Origin: Selaginella moellendorffii
Lineage: Eukaryota > Streptophyta > Lycopodiopsida > Selaginellales > Selaginellaceae
Assembly (NCBI RefSeq): GCF_000143415.4
Contig: NW_003314280.1
Coordinates: 715,262 to 779,261 of the forward strand
DNA: 64,000 bases
Reading direction: 5' to 3'
The translations under genes and the position numbers were made by a program. Every line of letters begins with the position of its first letter. The stretch's first letter is position 1. The notes beneath the pieces are model-generated. The model worked only from the letters and a program-made list of their open reading frames with translations, made no database searches and had not been told where the DNA came from. This document shows, one piece after another, positions 33,836 to 43,442 of the stretch.

Positions 33836-34571
33836 TCAAGCTGGAGCTGCTGCTGTTACATCGGATGGAGCCGGAGCCGGAGCTGGAGGTGGAGCTCGAG
33901 ATCGAACTGGCGGAGGTGGTCGGACTGCTGGAGGAGCCGGAGACGCGGGATCATACCAGCCGAGAGCGATCTCCAGCGCCTTTTTGGCGCGAGCGAGGCG
34001 GGACTTTCGCCTCCGGCCGGTGTTCCTGTGGAGCGTGCGAACCTTGACAGCCTTGTCGATCACCGAGTAGGCCTCGCCGATCATCACCTCGACGGGCTTG
34101 AGCTCCTCGGGCGCCGCCCCCTCGGCCTTCTTCTTAAGATCCTCGAGCGCCGAGAACACCTTCTTCATCCTCGTCCGGATCTCCGACTTCCTGGCCTTGT
34201 TGTAGATGCGCCTCTTCTCGGACAAGAGCGCCCTCTTCACCGCCGACGACATCTTCTTCTTCTTGGGCACCTCCTCGTCCTTGGCCGCCGCTAGAACCCG
34301 GAATCTAGACGCTGGGCTTGCTGGAGTCGTGGTTCCTCTCCTGGGCTCCAGGTTCGCGAGCGAGGACGCGAGCCTGGCGGTCAGATTGCCTGCATTGCCA
34401 CAACGGAAAATCGATGCCACACGGCTCTAGCTCAAATCTCCGCGTACCCAAATCGTCGCCGAAGAAGAGCGAGCAGCTCCTGCCGCCGCTGGTGCTACAA
34501 ATCCCGGAAGCCCGAGGCGCCGTGGCCCAGGGCTGGCGGCACGCCCACGCCGTTGTCATCGTCGTCGCCAT
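33836..34571 (-). CDS. RPS20: Plastid 30S ribosomal protein bS20c
   Basis: Exon 1 (34448-34571) and exon 2 (33836-34389), with a 58-bp intron, give about 225 residues. Exon 2 alone has no in-frame ATG before its core, and the upstream exon supplies MATTMTTAWACRQPW, a serine/arginine-rich plastid transit peptide. The bS20 core runs KKMSSAVKRALLSEKRRIYNKAR to VRTLHRNTGRRRKSRLARA, the lysine/arginine-rich helical bundle that binds 16S rRNA. Oddly, a tail of about 45 residues rich in proline and alanine (PPAVRPPPPVRSRAPPP) follows the core. It is convergent with the SINAT gene. Confidence 0.93.
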
Positions 34572-34744
34572 AGCTCTATCCAAAGTTTTAGGGTTTGTGG
34601 GTTTAAAGGAGGGTTGCGCACCCAACCATTAAATCTTGCAGTTCCGTATAAACTTTTAGAAATTAAACTAGTTTTGATTATTTTCACTGTAAGAATTACT
34701 GTTAAATATTAACTAGAAATACATTAAATTAGGTTAAAATCTTC

Positions 34745-35635
34745 TCACTGGTTGGGCGGGATAACAACAATGGAGATATTGTCTCTACTCAAATCGCTCG
34801 CCTTTCTAACAGCTTGATCTGCCACTGCCTGGCCCAATTCAGATGTTGTTGGATCAACCATCGCGGCTATGTCGCAAACCTCTTGCTCGCTCATCCCTTC
34901 GTAGAGCCCATCCGAGGCCAACACGATAAACCCATCTTTGTTGGTGTTCGTCCACATCGACACGTCTGGGGTGGCAATCACGCCGTGGTTCTTGAGCGGG
35001 AGGTCCCCGATGGCGCGCGACATTGGAAAGTGGCCATCGATCACGCCGAAGCGTACCACGCCGCCCGCGGCCTCTATCCGGTGCTTCTCTGCGGGTAACT
35101 CCGGGTGATGGTCGCTCGTTAGCGCCTTGGCAACCAGCTTCTCGCCACCGTCGCGGACGCACGCGATCGCCCTCGAGTCGCCAACGTTGGCCACGACCAT
35201 GAACTCGTCCGTCACTACTGCTACGCACGCGGTGGATCCCGCTGGCCACCGGTTCTTGTAGGCTTCCTTGAGAAACGAGCTCTCCAGCTCTGCGATGGTC
35301 TTCTCCAGAGCCGCCCTGACAACTCCAGCGTCGATTTTACTGCTAGAGGCATCCAGTGATCCCCGGAGGTTTGCGCGGAGCTTGGGCTCGAAGTTCTGGA
35401 CGAGGAACTCGCTGGCCTGGGAGCCTATGTGGCCGTCGAAGATGGCGAAAACTCCCACCCGGCTATCACCATGATCGGCGAGCAAGTCGGCAAGCGCTAG
35501 TAGCCGATCTTCCTGGTATCTCCGGCGCCCTTGAATGCTCAGATGCCCACTGGACCACCCTGTTGATACTTCCACTGCTACAACACTACTCACCAAGAGC
35601 TCCAAGAGCGCCAAGAGAGCCAAGAGCTTCTTCAT
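34745..35635 (-). CDS. PP2C-family Ser/Thr phosphatase with signal peptide
   Basis: A single exon of 296 residues. The phosphatase signatures are all present: RRYQEDR (metal aspartate), FAIFDGHIG, GSTACVAVV, NVGDSRA, LTSDHHP, IATPDVS, VLASDGL and SRDNISIVVI, so the two-metal centre looks complete. The unusual feature is the N-terminus MKKLLALLALLELLVSSVVA, a good signal peptide with a likely cleavage after VVA, directly before the catalytic domain. The protein may enter the secretory pathway, whereas most plant PP2Cs are cytosolic or nuclear. The only PPM-box change I see is DGHIG instead of DGHGG. A decayed duplicate lies at 42683-43400. Confidence 0.93.
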   Translation of the reverse strand: MKKLLALLALLELLVSSVVAVEVSTGWSSGHLSIQGRRRYQEDRLLALADLLADHGDSRVGVFAIFDGHIGSQASEFLVQNFEPKLRANLRGSLDASSSKIDAGVVRAALEKTIAELESSFLKEAYKNRWPAGSTACVAVVTDEFMVVANVGDSRAIACVRDGGEKLVAKALTSDHHPELPAEKHRIEAAGGVVRFGVIDGHFPMSRAIGDLPLKNHGVIATPDVSMWTNTNKDGFIVLASDGLYEGMSEQEVCDIAAMVDPTTSELGQAVADQAVRKASDLSRDNISIVVIPPNQ

Positions 35636-35807
35636 CCTTCCTTACCCTAGAAAAGGAAGCTCTATATAATCGTTATAAACATCCGGTCACATGTGACAAG
35701 TTAAGGCGTGTCTTACCAGCCAGAAACTTGGGGGGCTTCTTGAGCGTCACGGCACCGCGCTGCTTCTCTAGGTCGGGTGCAGGATCGCAGGACTGGCACG
35801 CGGATCA

Positions 35808-36242
35808 ATGGCAACTAGTAACTGTGGGCTTGTGTGTTTGTTTCTTCTCTTCTCAATTCCCGTTAGCGCTAGCGTCTCTTTGAGCCTAGTCTCAAGATTT
35901 GCCAATGCCGGTGATGCAAGTCAAGCGAGAGAGATTTTCCTCCTCTCCTCACTAGTCGATTCTTCTTTTTCTTCCTTGATCTCCGCTCAGAAGCTCATCT
36001 ACGTAGCAAGTGAGTACCTTGTTGAGGTAGTGTTCGGATCCAGCAAGAAGCTGATTTTCGACAGGAAGCACATATATAAAGTGCTCCAGAAGCAACTTAG
36101 GATATCCACACAGCTCAGACACATTCAAGCCACTCAATTGCAGCACCAACTGCCAATGGTGACAGACAATGGTGGCTGTTTGTTCCAAGTTATATACCTC
36201 TCCAATTATGTCCTAGGTGAACTCTTTAGCTTATTAACATAG
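35808..36242 (+). CDS. Orphan ORF with signal-peptide-like start, doubtful
   Basis: A 144-codon ORF beginning MATSNCGLVCLFLLFSIPVSAS, a plausible signal peptide, then FANAGDASQAREIF. From about 36000 the sequence turns AT-rich and the rest of the ORF may be transposon flank. I recognise no family. It could be the 5' stump of a gene cut by the repeat region that follows. Confidence 0.25.
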   Translation: MATSNCGLVCLFLLFSIPVSASVSLSLVSRFANAGDASQAREIFLLSSLVDSSFSSLISAQKLIYVASEYLVEVVFGSSKKLIFDRKHIYKVLQKQLRISTQLRHIQATQLQHQLPMVTDNGGCLFQVIYLSNYVLGELFSLLT

Positions 36243-36659
36243 TGCATTGAAATAGTGTAGAAGAGGTGGTGTATAGGAGAAGGTGTACAAGACACAATGG
36301 AACTCAGGGGACTCAAAGAGTATGCTTTGGTTGTGGATATGCATGGGGAATCAGTCACAAGTATGGAGTGTGGATTTACAATGTCAAGACCATCAGTGAA
36401 ACAAACAAGGGAGCAAACTTTAGGCCAACCTCAGACGGGCTATAGAATATTCTCAGAATATTCTTGTGGTTCCTCCTAGCCACAAATGGCAGCCTCAAAA
36501 AGTTAAATAAACCTCACATAAAGGGAGTCCAAGACAATATGGCCATGGAGAAAAGATGTGCAAATGACAGTACTAATGTTACGACAAATGGCTCATATAA
36601 TAATACAACTATAGAACTCAATTCTCCCCTTCCTCAGAAATGTCATCCAAGTCATAATT
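36243..36659. other. Intergenic, no gene recognised
   Basis: AT-rich transition from gene island to repeat block. No motif identified. Confidence 0.5.
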
Positions 36660-39140
36660 AAAACTTGGAAACATTCTCTTCATATCATCCTCAATTTCCC
36701 ATGTAGCTTTGTTCATGGAATAATTATTTCACTAAACTAACAACTCCGTAGTTATCTTCTGGCATGTTTTCACCAATCTTTGAGCAAGAATATTGGCCGG
36801 ACTAGCCTTCTTAATATCAATCTTAGGAACTTGGATGATGGACTGATCCACGATAGCACTAGAGTGTAAATACACTTTAAGCTTGCTTACATAAAATATT
36901 GGATAAATCTTCAAATTAGCTAGTAAGTCCAAAGTGTATGCAAGATCCCCCATCTGTAAATTTATCTAAAACCCACAATACCATGGAGACAACTTAGCAC
37001 TACCACCTCCTTTTAGAGACTGTTATGCATCTGACAATTTAAAGAAAATCTTATCACCAACTTTGTACTCTAATGTTCATCAACCAATCTTTTGTCTCGA
37101 TTTTGAGTTTTCCTCATGCTCAACTTTGCCAACTCAAGCTTGTTTTATATATCCTCCATGAAATCATAAGTATGAGGTATTTAAACTAAAGCTAAACTCA
37201 AACTCACAAGAGATTTAAGCTTATAGCTATACATCACCATAAAGAGAGACATGCCAATAGCCAATTGATGACCGTTATTGTGAGTAAAATAAAACAAAGG
37301 CAAATATTTCTCCTATACTCTCTGTCAAGTCAAGTTTCCCAAAAAAGATCTTAACATATCTTCTAATAGTTGATTCATATGCTTTGTCTGGCCATTTAAT
37401 TATGGATGCTCACCATTACTTATGCTCACTTTAGTCTTTAGTTTTTCAAATATCATTTGCCAAAGCTTGGACATAAATTTGAAATTCCAATCGCTCACAA
37501 TGTCATCTAACAAACTATAGGGATTGAATAACCAGTCTATAAAGAATTGAGAAAGTTTAAAACTTTTAATAGTCATCTTCATTGGGAAGAAATGAGCCAT
37601 CTTCATCAAGCAATCCACAACAATCTAAATAACATTATTTCCTTGAAAAGTCTTGAGTAAACCAATGATAAAGTCCAACTATAAAGGCGTCCCTCAACAA
37701 AACCTTCACACAAATATTAGTTATAAAGGAGTCAAAGCTAGCAAACTCCTTAAACTCATTCAAGAGATCACTGGATAACTTCATGAATAAGATAGAATTT
37801 ACCATCTTGGATAATGTATTAGCCACTTTATTGTCACCTCTATGCTTGTATTGAATCTTAACAAACATTTCTTATAAAAACTCTTGCTGACAAGTAAGGT
37901 AACCTTGAAGATCCTTTTGTCGACTAAAATACTGAAGAGACTAATGATCTAAGTTTACATGGAAATTAATATCACCATTCCTTCACAATAGCAATCACAA
38001 TATACAACTCCTTGTTTCTAATAGCTCAATTCCATTGTATAGCATAAAATTTGTGGCTCATGAATGCAAAAAGATGCCCAACTTGAAGTAAGATAACTCA
38101 AATAGCAATGCCACTTGCATCTATTTCGACCATAAGAGGTTAGATGTGGAAGATTTACCACAACAAATACTTGAGTTATATCCAAAATGCATCCCACCAC
38201 ATTCACTTTAGAATTTATTGACCCCTTTAGGACAATCTTTGCCTTGATGTTTAGCCCTATGGCAACAAAAACAATTGCTCACCACCTTTTCTTTCTCCCA
38301 TTGGTTCGAATGAAGCTTCTTAACTTCATTGCCATCTTTATTCTTTGAGGCATGATATAGCAATGGTCATTTCTTCCCCGAATATGAAGCATGGACTAGT
38401 TGGTCATCATGTTGACTATTCTGTAAACCATCCTGTTGACCAAAGTTGACCAAATTAACTAATGATTTAGGCAAAAAGATTTAAACCTTAGTGATAGCAT
38501 TAGTCAATGTTACTAGAAAATCCATCCTAACCTTCTATTGCACATTCATTGAACTCAAACTTTGTATCCAAAAATAAAATCCCCTACTAGATCTCTAGTA
38601 GCTGGTTCATGAGATTAACTTCTTCAAACTGCTTGACAAATAAAGCATAAAAAACCTTCATGAAATCACTCCAAAAAGCTAGCTTCAAATTAGATTTAAT
38701 GCAGTCTTCCATGACGAAGAAACATGATTTGTAAGCTTCATCACAAAAAAATCAATTTTCACTTTATCCTCATAAGGAATGTGATTTCCCATAATTCCAA
38801 CCAAAAATCAACCTCCTAGCTATCATAAATATTCAGTGATGACTTCCATTCCATGATACCATAATCCTTGACTAATGGTAATCATAGACATGAGATTTAT
38901 TCAACCTTGAAAGTCCATGCGAAGCAAAAAATCCTTAATAAGATTGATAAAATCTTTAACCTCCTTAATGTTGCTTTGAACTTTAGAAATCTGGCATCTT
39001 TACCACACAACGACATCATCAAGAGTCTCTTCCTCATCATTATGGCTATCATCACTAATGCCATATTCCTCATCAAAATCAATATCTTGCTCACTAAAGG
39101 AACGTGTTGCTCCGATACCAATGAAATGAACAAAGGAAAG
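36660..39140 (-). mobile_element. Relic of a second Ty3/gypsy family, internally deleted
   Basis: On the minus strand, broken frames spell the integrase C-terminus (DLAYTLDLLANLKIYPIFYVS, FYVSKLKVYLHS, 36732-36953), the integrase core (LMKMAHFFPMK and DDIVSDWNFKFMSKLWQ, 37400-37618), the RNase H to integrase linker (YKHRGDNKVANTLSK, about 37860) and an RNase H piece near 38018-38206. A CCHC nucleocapsid knuckle (NCFCCHRAKHQGKDCPKG) follows at 38227-38283, with Gag-like sequence to about 39130. The reverse transcriptase between knuckle and RNase H is missing. No LTR pair was found. The family differs from that at 1-4449. Confidence 0.8.
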
Positions 39141-40019
39141 AACCTTAGGCTAACCTCCCAACCTTTAAGGTGTTACAACCTTAAACCCTAAGCATGTAGC
39201 AAATTGAGTAACTAAAGGTTGAAGTTGTGATTGATATAAACCACATAAATATTCTAAGAATATTCTATAACTTGTCTACAAATCCGTGAGAGGCTCTCTC
39301 TTTCTCAACCACGATGCTGATGTTGCCATGGTGAAGTTGTCTAGCTACTTGGTGCTATTGCTCAAGCTGCCAAGATCTTTCCCTAGGCCTCTTCCTTACT
39401 TGGTTGAAATCACAAGAATCAATATTGGTGGCTAACTCACCTCTTAAACATCTTTAGGGAGTTTCATCATCTTCGACAAAGGAACATATTACACTATTTT
39501 GGTTAAGGCTTTATTTGAGAAGGTAAAGGATTCTCTAGATGCAGTTCTTTCTACAAGTTACAATCGTGTCTAGTAACCTCATAACCAGATCTACTATGTT
39601 TCTAAGGGTCAATCTTTCTTATTTCCTTCCTTTGATTTTCACTTAAAACACTTACCATCTCACTCTCTTTAATTAACTATATGATGAGTGGCACTAATGG
39701 AGAACAAACTCACCATTTTGCTATATGAAAGATCACAAACTCTACAAAAATGAGTTGGTGTTTTTGGAAGCTACATGCAGCACAACATTGAGAAACAAGA
39801 ACTCTCATTTACGGCGGTGGATTGCTTTAAATTTTAGTTAAGCTTCATTTAAAGTCTATGTAATCACTTGAAAACTATTCTCTTCAAGAGTGCTTCCTAG
39901 CTTTAATAAACCCCAACTTACTTGGAAGCACAATAGAAGCATCAATTTCATTGTCAAAAGTTCTCTTGAACCAAAATGTTCGTTTAATTGAAATCAAATT
40001 TCAAAGGTTTGTGATGGTA
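39141..40019. other. Intergenic, AT-rich, no gene recognised
   Basis: No supported feature between the gypsy relic and the RAD9 fragment. Confidence 0.5.
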
Positions 40020-40240
40020 AGTGTTGCCATTGTTAGAGGAGTAACAAATTTATCCTTCAAATGCAAATTTGTTAACATCCTCTTTGATTTGCCATTGTAA
40101 AACTGAGTGACTTTTAACTTTAGCAACGATTGACAAAATTTATCTAAAAGTTTCAACCAAATTATAATATGGTCAAACCGAGGGCCTAAACCTACAGACA
40201 CCGTTTCCTTGATCATTAACTACATTCTTTTGAGTAAGAG
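40020..40240 (-). pseudogene. Captured RAD9 fragment (exon 7 end, intron, exon 8)
   Basis: Minus-strand sequence aligns with RAD9 bases at about 29440-29640. The run from CAAAGAATG through GGCCCTCGGT, ATAATTTGGT and TTTTGTCAATCG to GTTTTACA and CAAATCAAAGAGGA is kept in order. The homology crosses the RAD9 intron at 29521-29567, so this is a DNA-level copy, not a retrocopy. It has stops and frame changes and is AT-drifted. It lies between a gypsy relic and a fold-back repeat, suggesting transposon-mediated capture. Confidence 0.8.
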
Positions 40241-40402
40241 GTCAATATAGCTAGCACCAAAATTGCATCAAAATTAAATCATACTGTAAGAGGACATAGT
40301 TTTGCAACTAAAATATAATAAAATATTAAATAATAAGTACTTTTGAGCTTTATCTAAGCAAAGCCATTCAAAACTTTCACAAAACATTCATAAATGATTT
40401 AC

Positions 40403-41453
40403 AACCATATTGGGAAGTTTGTCTATTCTTTTGCTTTTAAAATTTTTAGTAAACATTGGCAAGTTCATAGAAGCTTTTAAAGAAGGCAATGAAATTTACA
40501 TGATTTTCTTTTATAAGGGAAAAGTTATTACATCATTATTGAAAATGAGGAGTATAAGGAAGAAAAACTTTGTTACTTAATTGATTAATTTTAAAAAAAT
40601 TTTACTTTCATTTTTTTTTTAATTCACTTTGTGTTTATTTTCTCGTGTTGTTGTAGTTGCTAAGTGTTACATCACTTCATAAGCATAGAATTTAACATCA
40701 AGATATTAAGCTAAACAATATACTTGTGGTAGGAAGATATACTTGAGTCATCGACCAAATAAACAATAAAACCTTGTACAAGGCATTGGTTCTCTTAGAT
40801 ATGAATAATTTTCAAGAGTTTATCAATGAAAATTATTTATACAAAAATAATAAAAGTGATATACGCTACAAAACACCCGAAGTTTGAAACATAAGTGTGT
40901 TTTTTATTTTGGTATCAAACTCAAGCCTCAAGTGTTGTGTAACACAGTATAAATAAATTTAATTAATATCATTTTTGCCATTTCTGTATAAATAATTTTA
41001 TTAATATATTCTTGAAAATTATCCATACTTAAGAAGATTAATACTTTTGTACAAGGTTTTGTTGTTTATTTGGTTAATGAGTCAATTTGTTTGTTTGGTT
41101 AATGAGTCAAATGTGTTCTCCTGTTATGAATATATTGTTTAGCTTGATATCTCGATAGTAAATTCCATACTCATAAAATGATGCAACACCTAACAATTGT
41201 AACTATAAAAGAAAATAAACACAAAATGAATCACAAAAAAAAAAATGAAAGTAGAAAAAATTTAAAACTAACCAATTGAATAGCAAAGTTTTTCTTCTTT
41301 ATGTTCCTCATTTTCAATAATGATGTAGCAACTTTTCCTTCATGAAAAAAAATTATATAAATTTCATTGCCTTCTTTGAAAGCCTCCATGAACCTATTAA
41401 TGTTTGTTAAAAATTTAAAAGTAAAAGAAAAATGAAACCTCCCAACATGGTTA
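40403..41453. repeat. Large fold-back inverted repeat (arms ~480-540 bp)
   Basis: The left arm (about 40403-40890) is the reverse complement of the right arm (about 40912-41453), with scattered mismatches and indels. Examples are AACCATATTGGGAAG against the complement of 41440-41453, AAACCTTGTACAAGG (about 40770) against TTGTACAAGGTTTTG (about 41053), and ATTGTTTAGCTTGATAT near 41130 against its complement near 40700. The loop is only about 20 bp. A transcript would form a long hairpin. No coding domain is visible. Confidence 0.8.
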
Positions 41454-42110
41454 GAGATTATATAATCTCCATCATCACCCAAAAATTTACCACATCACAG
41501 TTGTTTGCTCTTCAATCTAAAACCAAAATAAATCTCCCAATAAGCTGAAGCCAATTCCACTTCATCCAACATCTGGATAAAAACACAAAAAAAAAACAAA
41601 AGAATGCCTTACGTCATAACTTTGCATGAATTTATTAATGTTTGTTACAAATTTAAAAGCAAAAGAAAAATGAAACTTCCCAACATGGTTATGGATTATA
41701 TAATCTCCATTATCACTCAAAACTTTATCACATCACAGTTGTTTGCTCCTCAATCTAGAACCAAAATAAATTTCCCAATAAGCTGAAACCAATTGCACCT
41801 CATCCAACATTTGGATAAAAAAACAAAAAAAATAAAAATAAAAAATGAAAGAATGCTTTATGTTAGAACTTTGCATAAACCTATTAATGTTTGTTAAAAA
41901 TTTAAAATCAAAAGAATAGTGAAACCTCCCAATATGGTTAGGGGTTATATAATCTCCATCATCACCCAAAAATTTACCACATCACATTTATTTACTCCTT
42001 AATATAAAACCAAAATAAATCTCCCAATAAGCTGAAACCAATTGCACCTCATCTAACATTTGGATAAAAAAACAAACAAAAAAAAAATAAAATGAAAGAA
42101 TGCCTTACCA
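41380..42110. repeat. ~240-bp tandem array, about three copies
   Basis: A marker AAACCAAAATAAATYTCCC recurs at 41520, 41758 and 42007, and the intervening sequence (CATCCAACATYTGGATAAAA, ATTAATGTTTGTTA, CTCCATCATCACCCAAAA) repeats with drift. The first unit overlaps the end of the inverted repeat, so array and fold-back share an origin. Confidence 0.85.
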
Positions 42111-42682
42111 TCACAACTTTAACTACATAACCTTGGGAGTCATTAGGATACCTACACACGGTCAAAGCCTCCTCTCCCAATCTCTCCCCTTACAATTTCC
42201 ACGTCGAGGAAGAGTCAGCCGCAAGGTTGACTTCATCGCTCTTAAGCCGCGGGAAAGATCGCTAGGATCAGGAAAGCCACAAGCAACAGCATGGCTGCAA
42301 AGTAACAATGGAAATCGATAATGAGCCGATGCATCGCAAGAAAGAAGCTTTTTCTTTGCTGCCGATGTTGATCTCCCGCACGATCGTGCGCCGCTAGCAC
42401 GCCAATCTGTAAGAGAATAGCTAGCAGCAAGAACAAAAAGAAAGAACCTTGCCTCGCTCACCAATGTCGATCTCCGGCGTGCCGATCTCTAAGAAGCTCT
42501 GGATGTAAGAGAGAGTAGCTAGCAGCAGGAAGGAACCTGGTGGCGCTCGCCTCGCCCTTTTTAGCCCCAAATAAACCCTAAGTGCTTCCGAACATGGTTC
42601 GTATGCTTCTTCCCGGGACCTTTAAAAAAGTAACCTCGACTTCTATTAATTATGAAATTTATTAGGACATATGAGTAATTAG
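42111..42682. other. Intergenic with a short imperfect duplication
   Basis: Two related segments (about 42366-42450 and 42455-42540) share GATCTCC, TAAGAGA and TAGCTAGCAGCARGAA. No gene recognised; the minus-strand ORFs here carry no motif. Confidence 0.5.
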
Positions 42683-43400
42683 ACTGGGATAACAACAATG
42701 GAGATTAGCTCACCTTTCTGGCAGCTTGGCCAAACTCTGGTGTTTCTGGATCGACCGTCGCGGCTATGTCGCAAACCTCTTGCTCGCTCATCCCATCGTA
42801 GAGCCCATGCGAAGCCACATCCATGGCGTTACTCCACACCGTGACATCCGTGGTGCCAATCACGCCGTAGAACCTCTTGAGCAGGAGGTCCCCGATGGAG
42901 CGGGACTTTGGAAACCAGCCCTCGATCACGCCAAAGCGTACCCCATGGGCAACTCCGGATGGTGGTCGCTCGTTAGCGCCTTGGCAACCAGCTTGTCGAC
43001 CCCGTCGCGGACGCACGCGATCGCCCTCGAGTCGCCGACGTTGGCCACGACCATGAACTCGTCCGTCACCACCGCAACGCACGCGGTGGATCCCGCGTCC
43101 CACCACCGCTTGTCGTAGGCTTCCTTGAGTAACGACGTCTCCAGCTCCGGTCTTCTCCAGAGCCGCCTTGACAACTCCAGCGTTGATTTTAGCATCCAGT
43201 GATCCATGGAGGTTTGCGCAGAGCCTGGGCTCGAAGTTCCACCATCATCGGTGAGCAAGTTGGAGAGCGCTAGTAGCCGATCTTCCTGGTGTCTCCGGCG
43301 CCCTTGAATGCTCAGACCACCCTGTTGATACTTCCACTGCTACAACACTACTCACCGCCAAGAGCGCCAAGAGCGCCAAGAGCTTACCCTATGACAAAAG
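42683..43400 (-). pseudogene. Truncated PP2C pseudogene, duplicate of 34745-35635
   Basis: The minus strand keeps GSTACVAVVTDEFMVVANVGDSRA, split here as GSTACVAVV and NVGDSRA, then LTSDHHPELP, SRSIGDLLLK and GMSEQEVCDIAA, but it has lost the DGH region and most of the middle. The VLASDGL metal motif has become VASHGLY, and frameshifts break the ORF near 42950 and 43140. Its 3' and 5' flanks (GGGATAACAACAATGGAGAT and the signal-peptide region near 43340-43390) also match the intact gene, so the duplicated unit included promoter and terminus. Confidence 0.9.
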
Positions 43401-43442
43401 GAAGAGCTTTGGTCTCTTTATATAGTCTCAAGGAAAAAGGTT

